Shown: positions 42,774 through 50,718 of the stretch, piece after piece | How positions within the stretch are numbered: the stretch's first letter is position 1 | Layout: every line of letters begins with the position of its first letter | From: DASREM01 sp035652095 | GTDB lineage: Bacteria; Acidobacteriota; Terriglobia; Terriglobales; Acidobacteriaceae | Direction of reading: 5' to 3' | NCBI GenBank assembly: GCA_035652095.1 | Contig: DASREM010000053.1 | Coordinates: forward strand, 62,001 to 126,000 | DNA length: 64,000 nucleotides | Translations under genes and position numbers: made by a program | Notes under the pieces: model-generated | What the model was told of the DNA's origin: nothing | Databases searched by the model: none | What the model saw: only the letters and a program-made list of their open reading frames with translations

Positions 42774-44447
42774 CTATCGTCTCCCCACTTTCTCCGGACG
42801 ATGGAACATCTCCACTTCCGCTGCGGCCTTGTCCGCGCGGCGTTTCAATCCGTGCTCGTAGGCCGCGCCAATAAAGGTCGCGAACATCGGATGCGGCTCC
42901 AGCGGCTTCGATTTAAATTCAGGATGGAACTGGCACCCGATGAAATGCGGATGATCCGGCAACTCCACCATCTCGACATAAGTCCCATCCGGAGTCGACC
43001 CGGAAATCTTCAGCCCGCCTGCGGTCAGCGTCTCTTCGTACTCGCGGTTGAATTCATAGCGATGCCGGTGCCGCTCGCTGATCTCGGTCTTGCCATAGAT
43101 GCGATGCGCCAGCGTTCCCGGTTCGATCTTGCACGCCCACGCTCCCAAACGCATGGTGCCGCCCAGTTCCTCCACGCCGCGCAACTCGCGCAGCTTGTAA
43201 ATCACCCGATGCGGGGTCGCCGGATCGAACTCGCTGGAATTCGCATCCGCCAACCCGCAGACATTGCGCGCAAATTCAATACACGCCGTCTGCATCCCCA
43301 GGCAGATTCCAAAGTAGGGAACTTTCTTCTCGCGCGCGTAGCGAATCGCAATCAGCATGCCTTCGATTCCGCGCTTGCCGAACCCTCCGGGCACGAGAAT
43401 TCCGTCATAGTCGGCTAATTGTTCTTCAAACGTGCGATCGCCGGTCTCGAGCCCTTCCGCCTCGATCCAGTTCAGATTCAGCTTCAGGTTATGGGCCAGC
43501 GCGCCGTGAGTGAGGGCTTCTTTCAACGATTTGTAGGAATCTTCGTACTCGACGTACTTGCCGACGATCCCGATCGTCACTTCGGCCTTGGGGTTGTACA
43601 CGCGGTGCACAATCTCTTCCCACTGAGACAGATCCTCCGGCTTGGCTTCCAGGTGTAAATATCGCAGCACCAGCTTGTCCACGCCTTCACGCGAGAACAC
43701 CACCGGCACTTCATAGATCGAAGCCACGTCCTTGGCCGTGATCACCGCCTCTTCTTCCACGTTGCAGAACAGCGCGATCTTCGACTTCATGTCCTTGGGG
43801 AGGAAGCGGTCGGTGCGGCAAAGCAAGATATCGGGCTGAATTCCGATGCTCAGCAATTCTTTGACGGAGTGCTGCGTCGGCTTGGTCTTTAATTCCTGTG
43901 CCGCCGCAATAAAGGGGACCAAAGTGACATGCACGAACACTGTGTTCTCGCGCCCCAGCTCCTGCCGCATCTGGCGGATCGCTTCCATGAACGGCAGCGA
44001 TTCGATGTCGCCCACGGTCCCGCCAATCTCGACGATGGCGACATCCACATCCTGCGCCACCTTCTTCATGGCCGCCTTGATTTCGTTGGTGACGTGCGGA
44101 ATCACCTGCACTGTCTTTCCCAGGTAATCGCCGCGGCGCTCCTTGGCGATGATCTGCTCGTAAATGCGCCCCGTGGTCCAGTTATTGTCGCGAGAAAGTT
44201 TTGCGTGGGTGTAGCGCTCGTAATGGCCAAGATCAAGATCGGTCTCGGCGCCGTCGTCGGTGACAAACACCTCGCCGTGTTGGAAGGGCGACATGGTGCC
44301 CGGATCCACGTTGAGGTACGGATCGAACTTCATCAGGTTGACTTTCAGGCCGCGGCTCTCCAGCAGGCAGCCGATGGAGGCTGCCGCCAGACCCTTCCCC
44401 AAAGAAGACACCACCCCCCCGGTCACAAAGATGTACTTCGCCGACAG
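42774..44447 (-). CDS. pyrG: CTP synthase
   Basis: Makes CTP from UTP, glutamine and ATP. The N-terminal amidoligase domain has the P-loop GGVVSSLGKG and FDPYLNVDPGTMSPFQHGEV. The C-terminal class I glutamine amidotransferase domain has nucleophile Cys in FGICLGMQ and His/Glu in QFHPEFKS. The longest ATG/GTG/TTG frame begins at GTG 44426, which would remove the first beta-strand (AKYIFVTGG). Reading on upstream gives an in-frame CTG at 44447 coding for M-S-A-K-Y-I-F-V, matching the E. coli start MTTNYIFV. It is preceded by GAGCGAGG with 5-nt spacing. I therefore propose a CTG start (557 residues). Confidence 0.93.
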   Translation of the reverse strand: MSAKYIFVTGGVVSSLGKGLAAASIGCLLESRGLKVNLMKFDPYLNVDPGTMSPFQHGEVFVTDDGAETDLDLGHYERYTHAKLSRDNNWTTGRIYEQIIAKERRGDYLGKTVQVIPHVTNEIKAAMKKVAQDVDVAIVEIGGTVGDIESLPFMEAIRQMRQELGRENTVFVHVTLVPFIAAAQELKTKPTQHSVKELLSIGIQPDILLCRTDRFLPKDMKSKIALFCNVEEEAVITAKDVASIYEVPVVFSREGVDKLVLRYLHLEAKPEDLSQWEEIVHRVYNPKAEVTIGIVGKYVEYEDSYKSLKEALTHGALAHNLKLNLNWIEAEGLETGDRTFEEQLADYDGILVPGGFGKRGIEGMLIAIRYAREKKVPYFGICLGMQTACIEFARNVCGLADANSSEFDPATPHRVIYKLRELRGVEELGGTMRLGAWACKIEPGTLAHRIYGKTEISERHRHRYEFNREYEETLTAGGLKISGSTPDGTYVEMVELPDHPHFIGCQFHPEFKSKPLEPHPMFATFIGAAYEHGLKRRADKAAAEVEMFHRPEKVGRR

Positions 44448-44685
44448 CGGTTCCTCGCTCTGAATTGTCCTGGAATTTTGTGCAGGTTGGGGTGCACGAT
44501 CAATTATGCCAGAAAACCTCCCTGAGGAGAACGGTGGAAAACTGGGGTCGTGATAGGGAGAGCCACCCGCAACCGTCCAGACGAGCGTAGCTTCCCAGTG
44601 ACGCCTCGAGACCGTTCAATGCCGGACGGCGGCGTTCTCCCGGACGGACGAGGGCAGCGCTCCCGGATGTTGCGACACACTCGTC

Positions 44686-44714
44686 TTGACAGTAGTCGTT
44701 ATAACGAATATAAT
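44686..44714 (+). promoter_or_regulatory. Consensus sigma-70 promoter of marR
   Basis: TTGACA (44686-44691), 17-nt spacer, TATAAT (44709-44714): a perfect consensus. The ATG of marR is only 7 nt downstream of the -10 box, so the transcript should be leaderless. The spacer holds the palindrome TCGTTATAACGA. Confidence 0.88.
44696..44707. promoter_or_regulatory. Probable MarR operator at marR
   Basis: TCGTTATAACGA is a perfect 12-bp palindrome inside the promoter spacer, positioned for autorepression. A 10/12 match (TCGTCATAACGC) lies at 45215-45226 before yceI, and AACGAATAT occurs next to both sites. Confidence 0.65.
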
Positions 44715-44721
44715 TCAAAAC

Positions 44722-45180
44722 ATGAAGGAGTCCCAGTCCCGTACCTCCAGACGCTCGCAGTGTCCGGAAGAAGCGGCGTTTCTAGACCTGCTGCGCACCT
44801 GCGACCTGCTGTCTCGGGGGCCGGCCCAGGTCTTGAAGGCGGCGGACTTGTCTCCTACCCAGTACAACGTGCTCCGCATCCTGCGCGGAAGCCCGGAAGG
44901 GCTCCCTTGCGGCGAGATCTCCGCGCGCATGATCACCCGCGATCCCGACATTACCCGCCTGCTCGACCGTCTGGAGAAACGCGGCCTGATCGCGCGCCGG
45001 CGGGAAGCGGCAGACCGCCGCGTGGTCATCGCTCGCATCGCCCCGGAGGGCCTCAAGCTGCTGGCCCGCCTGGACGAACCGGTGCAGGAAAACCATCGCC
45101 GGCAGCTTGGCCATATGGGAAAGGAGCGACTCCGCGATCTCGCAGAACTGCTGAGCCTGGCCCGCTCCCGGGCGGGTTGA
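44722..45180 (+). CDS. MarR-family transcriptional regulator
   Basis: A 152-residue winged-helix regulator. The DNA-binding domain spans about residues 40-115 (LSPTQYNVLRIL, ISARMITRDPDITRLLDRLEKRGLIARRREAADRRVV), where DxRxxxV/I in the wing is the family hallmark. ATG 44722 lies 7 nt after a consensus TATAAT and has no Shine-Dalgarno sequence. The palindrome in its promoter suggests autorepression, and a similar box precedes the yceI gene 75 nt downstream, its likely target. In proteobacteria, MarR/YceI pairs respond to lipophilic or oxidative stress; the ligand here is unknown. Confidence 0.9.
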   Translation: MKESQSRTSRRSQCPEEAAFLDLLRTCDLLSRGPAQVLKAADLSPTQYNVLRILRGSPEGLPCGEISARMITRDPDITRLLDRLEKRGLIARRREAADRRVVIARIAPEGLKLLARLDEPVQENHRRQLGHMGKERLRDLAELLSLARSRAG

Positions 45181-45214
45181 TTTCTTTTACCGTTAATATT
45201 TGTTGAAACGAATA

Positions 45215-45226
45215 TCGTCATAACGC
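45215..45226. promoter_or_regulatory. Probable second MarR box, upstream of yceI
   Basis: TCGTCATAACGC matches the marR palindrome at 10 of 12 positions and is preceded by AACGAATAT at 45207-45215, also present at marR (44703-44711). It lies 30 nt upstream of the yceI ATG. Confidence 0.5.
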
Positions 45227-45255
45227 ATCTAAGATACGCAGAAGGAGAGATAAAG

Positions 45256-45816
45256 ATGACTACCACGCTCGCTGTACCGCAGACTTCCACCACCACCTGG
45301 ACCATCGACCCGGTCCATTCCGTGGCCGAGTTCAAGGTCAAGCACATGATGATCTCGAACGTAAAGGGCCAATTCTCGAAAATCTCCGGGACCCTGACCC
45401 GCGACGAATCGAACCCGGCAAATTCTCGCGTCGAGTCCACCATCGACGCCGCCTCTATCGAAACGCACGACGCCCAGCGCGACGCCCATCTCAAGAGCGC
45501 CGATTTCCTCGACGTGGAGAAGTTCCCGAACCTGACTTTCCAGTCCACTCGCGTGACTCGGGTTCGCGATGGAGAACTGGCCGTCGAAGGCGACCTCACC
45601 ATTCACGGGGTGACTCGCAGCGTCGTTTTCACAGCGGAAGGTCCTACCCCGCCCGCGAAGGACCCCTGGGGCAACACCCGGGTTGCGGTCTCGGCAACGA
45701 CACGGATCAGCCGCAAAGATTTTGGTTTGACCTGGAACGCCGCGCTGGAGACTGGCGGCATCCTAGTAGGCGACGAGGTCACCATTACCCTTGAGATTCA
45801 GTTCGTCAAAGCTTAA
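45256..45816 (+). CDS. YceI-family lipid/polyisoprenoid-binding protein
   Basis: A 186-residue YceI-fold protein with an eight-strand barrel, expected to bind isoprenoid-type lipids. Signatures are TWTIDPVHSVAEFKVKHMMISNVKG at the start, ESTIDAASIETHDAQRDAHLKSADFLDVEKFP in the middle and TISRKDFGLTWNAALETGGILVGDEVTI-like sequence near the end. No signal peptide is visible, so this member is probably cytoplasmic. Ribosome site GAAGGAGAGA precedes ATG 45256. It follows marR and is probably under its control. Confidence 0.92.
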   Translation: MTTTLAVPQTSTTTWTIDPVHSVAEFKVKHMMISNVKGQFSKISGTLTRDESNPANSRVESTIDAASIETHDAQRDAHLKSADFLDVEKFPNLTFQSTRVTRVRDGELAVEGDLTIHGVTRSVVFTAEGPTPPAKDPWGNTRVAVSATTRISRKDFGLTWNAALETGGILVGDEVTITLEIQFVKA

Positions 45817-45930
45817 CTCCGTGCGCCGCAGGGCTGAGCCGCCGGAATTATGAGCACGGCGGCTCGCCGGCAAGTTTGCCATGGGAACGTAGCCCAGCCC
45901 GGCCCGCGATTTCGATACACTGCTGCGACC

Positions 45931-46584
45931 ATGTCCGAAGACCTGCGCCTCTTTGTCTACCGCTACCTCGTGGAGAACGACCGCGCTCCCACCGTCGCGC
46001 AAATGGCTAAAAGCCTGAAGCTCTCGCCGGCGAAAGCAAAATCCGCCCTTGCCCGCCTTGCCGAATCGCACGCCATCGTGCTCCAGGAAAACGGCGAGAT
46101 CTGGCGGGTTGCGCCATTCTCCGCCGTTCCGACAACTTTCCCGGTACAGGTGGGCAAGCACACGTACTACGGCAACTGCATCTGGGACGCGCTTGGCATC
46201 CCTGCCATGCTGAAAAAAGACGCGACTGTCTCCGCTTCGTGCGCCTGCTGCAATTTCGAAATGCCGCTGCACGTTCGAAACGGCAAGCTCGCCGAAAAAT
46301 CCGGCGCCGTTCACTTCGCCGTGCCCGCCCGGCACTGGTACGATGACATCGTCTTCACCTGAAAAACCATGCTCCTGTTCCGGTCGGAACTGCACGTGGA
46401 CCGCTGGTGCAAGCAGTGGCATCGTCCTCGCGGCGGCATGATGTCTCTCGCGACCTGTTGGAGACTTGCCAAGCAATGGTATGCCGACCGCCTCGATCCC
46501 GACTGGAAACCCAAGACGGCCGCAGAAGCCCAAGATGCCTTTACCGACCTAGGACTCACCGGAGATTTCTGGCGGCTTGCCTAG
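45931..46584 (+). CDS. MerB-like (organomercurial lyase family) protein with UGA-encoded selenocysteine
   Basis: A 217-residue product if UGA at 46360-46362 is read as selenocysteine (residue 144). Without readthrough, a 143-residue protein and an orphan in-frame 72-codon piece (46369-46584) result. The N-terminal winged helix (VAQMAKSLKLSPAKAKSALARLAE) matches MerB. C83-x-x-D86 (GNCIWDALGIPAML) aligns with the catalytic Cys96/Asp99 of MerB. A Cys cluster (SCACCNF) follows. The UGA falls in DDIVFT-U-KTMLLFRSE, aligning with catalytic Cys159 of MerB (SFCCHVHFFAS). The hairpin at 46367-46399 has a GGUC apical loop 19 nt after UGA. TACACT lies 9 nt before ATG 45931. The substrate may be an organometal or something else. 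Confidence 0.8.
46367..46399 (+). promoter_or_regulatory. Candidate bacterial SECIS element
   Basis: Hairpin in the mRNA just after the UGA. The apical stem GTTCC (46377-46381) pairs with GGAAC (46386-46390) around the loop GGTC. Lower helices pair CCAT (46367-46370) with GTGG (46396-46399, one G-U) and GC (46371-46372) with GC (46392-46393). The loop lies 19 nt after the UGA and contains the GGUC sequence known from the E. coli fdhF SECIS loop. Confidence 0.65.
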
Positions 46585-46664
46585 GGACAGCCGTCCCAGC
46601 CATCCAGACGAGCGCCAGTTCGTCAGCTAACAACTCACGAAACTATGGCTCCCTCGTATGTCGG

Positions 46665-46695
46665 TTGACCCCGGGGGGGGGAATTACGGTAAAGT
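46665..46695 (+). promoter_or_regulatory. Candidate promoter with a G9 tract in the spacer
   Basis: TTGACC (46665-46670), a 19-nt spacer containing nine consecutive G (46673-46681), then TAAAGT (46690-46695), about 48 nt upstream of the secreted protein start. Changes in tract length would alter the -35/-10 distance. Confidence 0.4.
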
Positions 46696-46743
46696 GATTG
46701 CCCCTCGGGCGCCGGACGCGACCGAGAGTTCGGAGACGTTCTC

Positions 46744-47328
46744 ATGAGTCGTTCCTTTCGCTACCCATTTCTTGTTTTATTCATCTTAAGTTCAAGTTTT
46801 GCTCTGGCACAGAACTTCCCGATCATCGGGAGCGGAACACTCACAGGCGCCACCGAGGAAAAGACAAATGCGCGAGGCACAGACTTCTATTTTGCGGGTC
46901 TTGTTTTGGATGCGCCCGACGTTTTTGGCTTTTGTTTTTCGGGACAAGTTTGCAGCGGCACGGCGTTGACTGGCGCCAACGTCATTTCCGTTCTTACGAA
47001 CCAAGTTCCGCTGGCAGGCAGCGGAGGTTGCCTAGGTGACGTGTGCACTCCCGGTGGATTTGGCCACGGGATCTCCGGCAACCTCAACGTGACGTACAAA
47101 TTTTCGTTTCTAACTCCGACTGCCGATCAAGACATCAATCTTGCCGTGCCATTAACGGTTTCTGGTTCAATGAGTGCGATCGGAAGCGGCGGCAAGACCC
47201 TTTGGACAGTGGACATCGTAGGGAAAGGCACAGCCCAACTGTCGGGTACTCTGGCAAGCGGCCTGCTCAGCTTCGACAACATCACCTTCAAATATGCGGG
47301 AACCGGATCTGTGGTAGCGACACACTAG
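46744..47328 (+). CDS. Secreted hypothetical protein
   Basis: A 194-residue protein with signal peptide SFRYPFLVLFILSSSFALA, followed by a Gly/Ser/Thr-rich, beta-strand-like mature part with two Cys pairs (FGFCFSGQVCSG and GGCLGDVCTPG). No membrane anchor, PEP-CTERM sorting tail or catalytic motif is visible. I do not recognise the family. Its possible promoter contains a G9 tract. The next gene begins 155 nt downstream. Confidence 0.65.
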   Translation: MSRSFRYPFLVLFILSSSFALAQNFPIIGSGTLTGATEEKTNARGTDFYFAGLVLDAPDVFGFCFSGQVCSGTALTGANVISVLTNQVPLAGSGGCLGDVCTPGGFGHGISGNLNVTYKFSFLTPTADQDINLAVPLTVSGSMSAIGSGGKTLWTVDIVGKGTAQLSGTLASGLLSFDNITFKYAGTGSVVATH

Positions 47329-47483
47329 AGAGAACTCTCCTGTCTTCGAAAGACGGCCTCTGCTTCGTGAGGGGGCATAGGGCTGGGATAGCCTGGGCCG
47401 CGAGCAGATGTTTGTTCGGTCCCCGATGCGCACAAATCGGAGTAAACTGCTCTAACGAAGCGCATCTAACTACCTGGATCGCT

Positions 47484-48437
47484 ATGACCCGAATCGCCCT
47501 CATTGCGCTCTTACTGCTCGCCACCCTCCCCGCCCCGGCCCAGCAGCTGGCCAAGCGCCTCATCATGAAAGACGGCTCCTACCAGCTGGCCACCAAGTAC
47601 GAGATCCAGGGCGACCGCGTGCACTACTTCAGCGCCGAGCGCGGCGAGTGGGAAGACGTCCCCAAAGAGTTAATTGATTGGAACGCCACCGAGCAGTTCG
47701 AAAAAGACCGCGCCTCCGGCAAGCCCGCACCCGAGGCTGTCGAACTCGACAAGGAACTCGAGGCCGAACGCAAGGCCGAAGAAGCCAAGACTCCGCTGGT
47801 CGCGCCCGGCCTGCGCCTGCCTGAAGATGGAGTCGTTCTTCTCGACAACTACCAGTCGCAGTCGCAGTTGGTGGTCCTGGAGCAGAACGGCGGCGAGCTG
47901 AACAAGAACATGAAGGGCAACATCCTGCGCGCGGCCATCAATCCCCTGGCCAGCGCCAAGCAGACTATTGAGTTGCCAGGACCGCACGCGAAGATCATCT
48001 CGCACGCCGCCACTCCGGCGATCTTTGTCAATGTGCAGGCCCAGGAAGACAACCCCAATGCTGCCCCTGCTCAGCTACCGGAGAAGCCGCAGAAGGGTGC
48101 TCAGCCGCAGGCGCCGTGGGACCGCTTCCGTATCGTCCGCGCCCAGACCAAAGGCGACAAGCGCATCATTGGCGACGTGAAGATCGCGGTCTATGGCAAG
48201 GTCAGCCAGGAGGGCAAAGTGGTTCCCTCCAATGCAGAGCAGCTCACCGGGGGCTGGGTCAAGATCACACCGACGCAGCCGCTTGAACCCGGCGAGTATG
48301 CGGTCGCCGAGATGCTTGGCAAAGACGGCATGAATCTCTATGTGTGGGATTTCACCGTGAACCCCAAAGGCCCTGCCAACGGATTGTCGCAAAAGCCGGA
48401 TCCCTCCGCGGTACCAACCCACGATCTACCCCGTTAG
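47484..48437 (+). CDS. Secreted hypothetical protein, acidobacterial type
   Basis: A 317-residue protein with signal peptide RIALIALLLLATLPAPAQQ. The N-terminal part (KRLIMKDGSYQLATKYEIQGDRVHYFSAERGEWEDVP) resembles a short beta-domain seen in several acidobacterial secreted proteins. A charged Glu/Lys-rich linker (residues ~75-100) leads to a longer beta-rich domain ending EPGEYAVAEMLGKDGMNLYVWDF. Function is unknown. ATG 47484 is used; TAAACT about 35 nt upstream may be the -10 box. A longer upstream frame has no signal and is unlikely. Confidence 0.72.
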   Translation: MTRIALIALLLLATLPAPAQQLAKRLIMKDGSYQLATKYEIQGDRVHYFSAERGEWEDVPKELIDWNATEQFEKDRASGKPAPEAVELDKELEAERKAEEAKTPLVAPGLRLPEDGVVLLDNYQSQSQLVVLEQNGGELNKNMKGNILRAAINPLASAKQTIELPGPHAKIISHAATPAIFVNVQAQEDNPNAAPAQLPEKPQKGAQPQAPWDRFRIVRAQTKGDKRIIGDVKIAVYGKVSQEGKVVPSNAEQLTGGWVKITPTQPLEPGEYAVAEMLGKDGMNLYVWDFTVNPKGPANGLSQKPDPSAVPTHDLPR

Positions 48438-48624
48438 TCAGGTATGAGACCTTAGCCTTCTCGTTTTTCCAGAGACTATCTACTCTCTTGACGGAGTCCA
48501 CGTGTGGGCTTAAGGTTCGCTGACTAGCTCGCGTGCGAACCCAAACCCCCCGGTCAGGAATCGCCCAGCAGTGATGTTTCTTTCCCGACTTTGTACGCTC
48601 GATCCATCGAGCGAGGAGGCCCCC

Positions 48625-50556
48625 ATGCGTCCCGCCGTCTCCTTTTCCCTGCGCGCCATTCTCCTTTTTCTGCTCGTGATTGCCAGCCTGCCAGTGCATT
48701 CGCAAGACATCTGGCTCGGCGGCCCAGGCGTGTGGACCAATGGCGGCAAGTGGTCTCTCGGCAGGCCCCCGCTCTCGAGCGAGGACTGCCTGATTGACAA
48801 CGGCAATAGCCTGGTCTCGAGCCTCACCGTCAACACCACGGGCAATTGCAACGGCTTTACCCTCGATGTCAGTGACAGCCTGGGCATCGGCAACTCCAAC
48901 GTGCCCACCGCGTCCCTCAGTCTCTTCGGCTCTAACATCGTCAACCGCGGGAAGATCACGCTGAACCAGAGTTCGCATATTGGGATCTCGGGCAGCGGCA
49001 CGCAGACGCTGTCCGGCGCCGGCACCATCACCCTCAACAGCGCGAACGCGGCGATCAACGGCTCCGGCGCCACCTTGATGAATGTGGACAACACCATCAG
49101 CGGGCAAGGGTCGCTGGGGCAAGGCACGATCAACATCGTGAACCAGAAAACCATTTCCGCGAGCGGCGGCACGCTTTCCGTGCAGGGCGCAACCAACGGG
49201 ATCACCAACTCCGGCACCATGCAGGCGCTTACCGGCGCCACCTTGCAGGTCCAGGGCAAAGTCGTAAACAACCTGGGCCAGATCACCGCCGCCGGCGGCA
49301 CCGTGCTCTTGAATGGCGGCAGCATCGCGGGGGGAACGCTCTCCACCAGCGGCGCCGGGACCTTTCTCAGCGTGGGCGGGACCCTCGATGGTTCGAACAG
49401 CATTCCCAATAACACCGGCCTGTTCACGGTCAGCAACGGAAATGTGCTGAACCTTCTCGGCGTGATCAGCAACACCGGAACCATCGCGCTCGACCCAAGC
49501 GGCGGATGCCTGGCGGTTAGCGGTTCGGTCAGCCTGACCGGGAATGGCAAGGTCACCATGAACCCGAACAATTGTTTCCTCGGCTCTGCCGGATCGCACT
49601 TTACCAACCAGAGCACCATTCAAGGCGCGGGAAATATCGGTGGCCCGGGTCCGATGGGCATTACCAATTCCGGTACCCTCATCGCGAACCAAGCGAGCCC
49701 GCTCACCATCACGCCCGACAGCACCGGCTTCACCGCCAGCGCCAACGGCGTCATCACCGTGATGCCGGGCAGCACCCTCAATATCGCCGGACTGTTTACC
49801 AACTATTCCGGGACTACTCTTTCCTCGGGCACTTACAACGTGATGGGAACCTTCTCGTTCCAGAACGCGAATATCGTCACCAACTTCGTCACCATGACCC
49901 TGACTGGCGCCTCAGCCAAGGTGATCGACAGCGTGACCGGGAACAATGCCTACACGAATCTCACCAACAACCTGAATCGCGGTGTGATTTCACTGCAAGG
50001 CGGGCAGAGCCTGACCACGGTCACCAATTACAGCAACAAGGGAACTACGATCGTGGGTACGGGAAGCACGTTTACCGTGAAGGCTTATACGCAGGCGGGG
50101 AGTAGCAGCACGATCGACGGCACCGTAAACGCCCCCAACGGGTTCAATAACAACAGCGGAAACTTGTTCGGCTCAGGGACGATCGTCGCCGCCGTCACCT
50201 CGAAGACGATGCTGACCACCGGCGATTCTTCCGCCAAGCCAGCGAAGTTTACGGTCACCGGAACTTACACCCAGACCTCGACGGGAACGTTGAACGTTTC
50301 CATTGGCGGCACGACGGTCGGAACGCAGTACGGACAACTTGCCGTTTCCAACGGCGCCGCCCTCGCCGGAACTTTGACCATCAAGCTGATCAACAGTTTC
50401 GTTCCGTCGATTGGCGACGTTTATACGATCCTGACCGGTAGCGCGGTCTCCGGAACCTTTGCCACCGTGAACGGATTGAGCATCAATTCCAGTGAGCACT
50501 TCCAGGTGAACTACAACACGAACTCAGTCACGCTGACGGTAGTGCCGGGACCGTGA
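48625..50556 (+). CDS. Secreted beta-helix adhesin-like protein
   Basis: A 643-residue protein with signal peptide (SLRAILLFLLVIASLPVHS) followed by a Gly/Asn/Thr/Ser-rich series of short beta-turn repeats. Examples are GNCNGFTLDVSDSLGIGN, ISGSGTQTLSGAGTITLN and TNSGTMQALTGATLQVQGK. It ends in GTYTQTSTGTLNVSIGG and GDVYTILTGSAVSGTF. This is the passenger-type beta-helix pattern of autotransporter/filamentous proteins, but no transporter barrel or TPS domain is present. RBS GAGGAGG at 48612-48618 supports ATG 48625. Very long opposite-strand frames here are shadows caused by the repetitive composition. Confidence 0.82.
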   Translation: MRPAVSFSLRAILLFLLVIASLPVHSQDIWLGGPGVWTNGGKWSLGRPPLSSEDCLIDNGNSLVSSLTVNTTGNCNGFTLDVSDSLGIGNSNVPTASLSLFGSNIVNRGKITLNQSSHIGISGSGTQTLSGAGTITLNSANAAINGSGATLMNVDNTISGQGSLGQGTINIVNQKTISASGGTLSVQGATNGITNSGTMQALTGATLQVQGKVVNNLGQITAAGGTVLLNGGSIAGGTLSTSGAGTFLSVGGTLDGSNSIPNNTGLFTVSNGNVLNLLGVISNTGTIALDPSGGCLAVSGSVSLTGNGKVTMNPNNCFLGSAGSHFTNQSTIQGAGNIGGPGPMGITNSGTLIANQASPLTITPDSTGFTASANGVITVMPGSTLNIAGLFTNYSGTTLSSGTYNVMGTFSFQNANIVTNFVTMTLTGASAKVIDSVTGNNAYTNLTNNLNRGVISLQGGQSLTTVTNYSNKGTTIVGTGSTFTVKAYTQAGSSSTIDGTVNAPNGFNNNSGNLFGSGTIVAAVTSKTMLTTGDSSAKPAKFTVTGTYTQTSTGTLNVSIGGTTVGTQYGQLAVSNGAALAGTLTIKLINSFVPSIGDVYTILTGSAVSGTFATVNGLSINSSEHFQVNYNTNSVTLTVVPGP

Positions 50557-50718
50557 GCGTAAGGAGAAAATCAAATGGGTACCCCATCCTTTCGTTTTTT
50601 TTGCGTGACATTGACTCGGCCTTCCCGGCAAGTGACGTTCCGCACGTGCCCACGTGCGTCTGATCACTGAAATCCGTCTCGCTGCTGACCATACTCTTGA
50701 CCAAATCAGGAGGTGCGC

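Noticed and set aside
48352..49692. Long minus-strand frames (446 and 369 codons) opposite the beta-helix gene
   Set aside because: They mirror a Gly/Thr/Asn repeat gene, have no signal, domain or ribosome site, and are low-complexity shadows.
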